Shown one piece after another: positions 62,142-64,000 of a stretch of 64,000 nucleotides of DNA. Source of the DNA: Streptomyces sp. A 4/2 (GTDB lineage Bacteria > Actinomycetota > Actinomycetes > Streptomycetales > Streptomycetaceae); the NCBI RefSeq assembly GCF_940670765.1, contig NZ_CALNVW010000061.1:1-64000 (forward strand). The letters are read 5' to 3'. Both the position numbers and the translations under genes were made by a program. The stretch's first letter is position 1. Each line of letters begins with the position of its first letter. Below the pieces are notes generated by a model. It was not told the origin of the DNA. It made no database searches and saw only the letters and a list, made by a program, of their open reading frames with translations.

Positions 62142-62916
62142 ACAGGCCCAGCCGGTGTTTCCCCTCCCGGTGCGCGGTGACGCGTACCAGCGGGCCGATG
62201 CCGAACTGGTGGGGCAGATGGGCCAGGTGAGCAGCGCCACCGCGTGCGCGAAGCTCCACGGCATGGGCATCAGGCGCACGTGGATGGAGGGGCCGCAGCC
62301 CCTCGCGACCGGGCAGAAGATCGCCGGTTCGGCGCTGACGCTCCAGTTCATGCCGCAGCGCGAGGACATCGCCAGCGGCCTGGCCCAGGAGGCCGTCGAG
62401 CGCCAGACCGCCCTGTGGGCGGTGCTGGAGGCGGTACAGCCCGGTGACGTCCTCGTCATCCAGGCGTACGGGTCGGCGTTCAGCGGCTGCGTCGGCGACA
62501 TGCTCGTCCGCTACTTCAAGCGCAAGGGCGGCGCCGGCATCGTCGTCGACGGCCGGATCCGGGACGCTCCTCGGGTCCGCGAGCTCGGCGTGCCGATCTG
62601 GTGCACCGGCACCACCCCGCACTACGCCTCCCAGTCGGAGCTGTTCCCCTGGGCGTACGACGTGCCGGTTGCCGCCGGCGGGGTGCTGTGCCTGCCCGGC
62701 GACATCGTGGTCGCCGATGACGACGGCGCCGTCGTCGTCCCCCAGGCGACCGCGCCGGAGGTGGTCGCCACGGCCCAGGACCACCAGGAGTGGGAGGTGT
62801 TCAGCCGGATGCGGCTCGACCAGGGCGCCCGGCTCGGCAACTACTACCCGCTGACCTCGGAGTCGCGCGCGGAGTACGAGCAGTGGCGCGACCAGCAGCG
62901 GTCGTCGCAGCGATGA
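62128..62916 (+). CDS. RraA/HMG-aldolase-like protein
   Basis: This 262-residue protein has the RraA-fold signature: GQVSSATACAKLHG near residue 30, GDVLVIQAYGS near residue 108, and GAGIVVDGRIRDAPRVRELGVPIW near residue 137, containing the Arg-Asp pair that binds substrate and metal in 4-hydroxy-4-methyl-2-oxoglutarate aldolases. Here it may cleave a 2-keto sugar-acid intermediate rather than regulate RNase E. AGGAG lies eight bases before ATG 62128. It overlaps its neighbours by 14 and 4 bases. Confidence 0.82.
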   Translation: MTTDEQAQPVFPLPVRGDAYQRADAELVGQMGQVSSATACAKLHGMGIRRTWMEGPQPLATGQKIAGSALTLQFMPQREDIASGLAQEAVERQTALWAVLEAVQPGDVLVIQAYGSAFSGCVGDMLVRYFKRKGGAGIVVDGRIRDAPRVRELGVPIWCTGTTPHYASQSELFPWAYDVPVAAGGVLCLPGDIVVADDDGAVVVPQATAPEVVATAQDHQEWEVFSRMRLDQGARLGNYYPLTSESRAEYEQWRDQQRSSQR

Positions 62917-63851
62917 ATCAGGTCTCGGGCCCGGGTGTGCTGGGCCGCACCGGTCTCACGGTCGGCAGGCTCGGCCTGGGCTGTGCGCCCCTGGGCAACC
63001 TGTACGAGGCGGTTGCGGAGCAGGACGCCGCCGGCACGGTGCGTGCCGCGCTGGCCGGCGGGACGCGCCTGTTCGACACCGCGCCCCGGTACGGCCACGG
63101 CGTGTCCGAACAGCGCCTCGGCCAGGTGCTGGCCGGGGTGCCCAGGTCCGAGGTCGTCGTCGCGACCAAGGTCGGATATCTCCTCACCGACGACGGGGCC
63201 GAGCCGGACTTCTCCTATGACGGCACCATGCGGTGCCTGGAGGAGAGCCTGACCCGGCTCGGCCTGGACCGGGTGGACATCGCGCATGTCCACGACCCCG
63301 ACCACCACGAGCAGGAGGCCCTCGCGGGGGCCTTCCGCGCCCTGGTCGACCTGCGGGAGCAGGGCGTGGTGTCGGCGGTGGGCGCGGGCATGAACCAGAG
63401 CGCCATGCTGGAGCGGATCGTCACGCGGGTCGACGTGGACTGCGTGCTGCTGGCCGGCCGGTACACCCTCCTCGACCAGGACGCTCTGACGGGCCTGCTG
63501 CCCGCCTGCGAGGCCCGCGGTGTCGGGGTCGTCCTGGGCGGGGTGTACAACTCGGGCCTGCTGGCCGATCCACGGCCAGGCGCGAAGTACGACTACCGGG
63601 CTGCCGAGCCGCACCAGGTTGCCGCCGCACTGGCCATCGCGGAGATCTGTGCCCGCCACGGGGTGCCGCTGAAGGCGGCGGCCCTGCAGTTCGGGTGGGG
63701 TCATCCTGCCGTGTCCACGCTGGTCGTCGGAGCCAGGACGGCCGATGAAGTGCTGGAGAACCTCGCCATGGCGCAGACCACCGTCCCCGCCGATCTGTGG
63801 GCGGAGCTGCGCGCGGCGGGGCTGCTCCCGCAGGAGGTGCCGACGCCGTGA
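62913..63851 (+). CDS. Aldo/keto reductase, probable aldose 1-dehydrogenase (L-fucose/D-galactose type)
   Basis: This 312-residue TIM-barrel oxidoreductase shows LGLGCAPLGNLYEAV, the catalytic FDTAPRYGHGVSE (Asp, Tyr), the lysine in VATKVGYLL, and VDIAHVHDPDHH (His). These match D-threo-aldose dehydrogenases that oxidise L-fucose or D-arabinose to the lactone. The next gene starts like a lactonase of the amidohydrolase family, which supports this. ATG 62913 overlaps the previous stop. Confidence 0.85.
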   Translation: MNQVSGPGVLGRTGLTVGRLGLGCAPLGNLYEAVAEQDAAGTVRAALAGGTRLFDTAPRYGHGVSEQRLGQVLAGVPRSEVVVATKVGYLLTDDGAEPDFSYDGTMRCLEESLTRLGLDRVDIAHVHDPDHHEQEALAGAFRALVDLREQGVVSAVGAGMNQSAMLERIVTRVDVDCVLLAGRYTLLDQDALTGLLPACEARGVGVVLGGVYNSGLLADPRPGAKYDYRAAEPHQVAAALAIAEICARHGVPLKAAALQFGWGHPAVSTLVVGARTADEVLENLAMAQTTVPADLWAELRAAGLLPQEVPTP

Positions 63852-64000
63852 CCGCCATCGACGCCCACGTCCACCTGTGGGACCCCGGCCTGCACGACCA
63901 CGCGTGGCTGCGGTCCGCGGGTGAACTGCACCGCCCCTTCCTCCTCGACGACCTCACGACGGCCGCCGGACCCGTGTCGGCTGTCGTCGTGCAGGCCGGG
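63848..64000 (+). CDS. Amidohydrolase-family protein, probable sugar lactonase (5' end only)
   Basis: Only the first 51 codons are in the window. They read AIDAHVHLWDPGLHDHAWLR, the HxH metal motif and following WD typical of amidohydrolase family 2 enzymes such as L-fuconolactonase. GTG 63848 overlaps the reductase stop by four bases. It would open the lactone made by that enzyme. Confidence 0.75.
   Translation, partial: MTAIDAHVHLWDPGLHDHAWLRSAGELHRPFLLDDLTTAAGPVSAVVVQAG

Noticed and set aside
62128..62916. Regulator of RNase E activity (RraA proper)
   Set aside because: Location inside a sugar-catabolic operon and the Arg-Asp substrate motif favour an aldolase-type member.

Overview
The window is high-GC actinobacterial DNA, most probably from a Streptomyces chromosome. 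GC-rich third codon positions, frequent GTG starts, 4-base ATGA/GTGA gene overlaps, leaderless-looking promoters and stem-loop terminators without U-tracts all point that way. So does the gene content: a complete ethylmalonyl-CoA cluster, an Ada-AlkA fusion, TerD and CUT1 sugar ABC transporters without their own ATPase. I see no tRNA, rRNA, CRISPR array, insertion sequence or phage gene.

Layout. 1-9.6 kb: ethylmalonyl-CoA pathway (tandem 3-hydroxyacyl-CoA dehydrogenase, TetR regulator, ccr, ecm, mcl, mesaconyl-CoA hydratase, methylsuccinyl-CoA dehydrogenase). 9.7-11.2 kb: phosphatidylethanolamine synthesis (psd, pssA). 11.3-22.7 kb: housekeeping and stress genes: MarR regulator, glycerate kinase, alkylation-repair pair (ada-alkA, ogt), macro-domain protein, TatB-like protein, TerD, FAD oxidoreductase, nucleotidyltransferase, inositol-phosphatase-like enzyme, gamma-glutamyltransferase. 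23.3-33.2 kb: an ATP-grasp-like protein, then a compact accessory operon. It has a threonine-code adenylation-thiolation protein, a SyrB2-type non-heme iron halogenase, a SyrC/CmaE-like cysteine acyltransferase, an FkbM methyltransferase fused to a carrier protein, a type II thioesterase and an atypical acyl-CoA-dehydrogenase-like flavoprotein. 33.3-38.3 kb: two-component system divergent from a flavin electron-transfer trio (ferric-reductase-like, FMN-binding, ApbE). 38.4-44.8 kb: BlaI/CopY-type repressor, DedA, two PAP2 phosphatases, a second two-component system and two divergent membrane-protein paralogues; the same operator-like palindrome occurs in both divergent promoter regions. 45-48.8 kb: lipoate-protein ligase, LysR regulator, secreted SH3-like protein, F420-type oxidoreductase. 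49.2-64 kb: sugar-acid and polysaccharide utilisation region: De Ley-Doudoroff-type genes (SDR, GntR, DgoD, epimerase, KDPG-type aldolase, KDG kinase), a Tat-exported beta-helix protein, a CUT1 transporter, an unknown intracellular protein, an RraA-like protein, an aldo/keto reductase and an amidohydrolase cut by the window end.

The most interesting region is 25.3-33.2 kb. My reading is that carrier-bound threonine is gamma-chlorinated, passed by the cysteine acyltransferase to the carrier domain of the methyltransferase fusion, and further modified by methyltransfer and by a flavoprotein lacking the usual catalytic glutamate. There is no condensation domain, so the product may be a free, modified amino acid. 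Assignments of families are from motifs read by eye; substrates and regulation are inferred.
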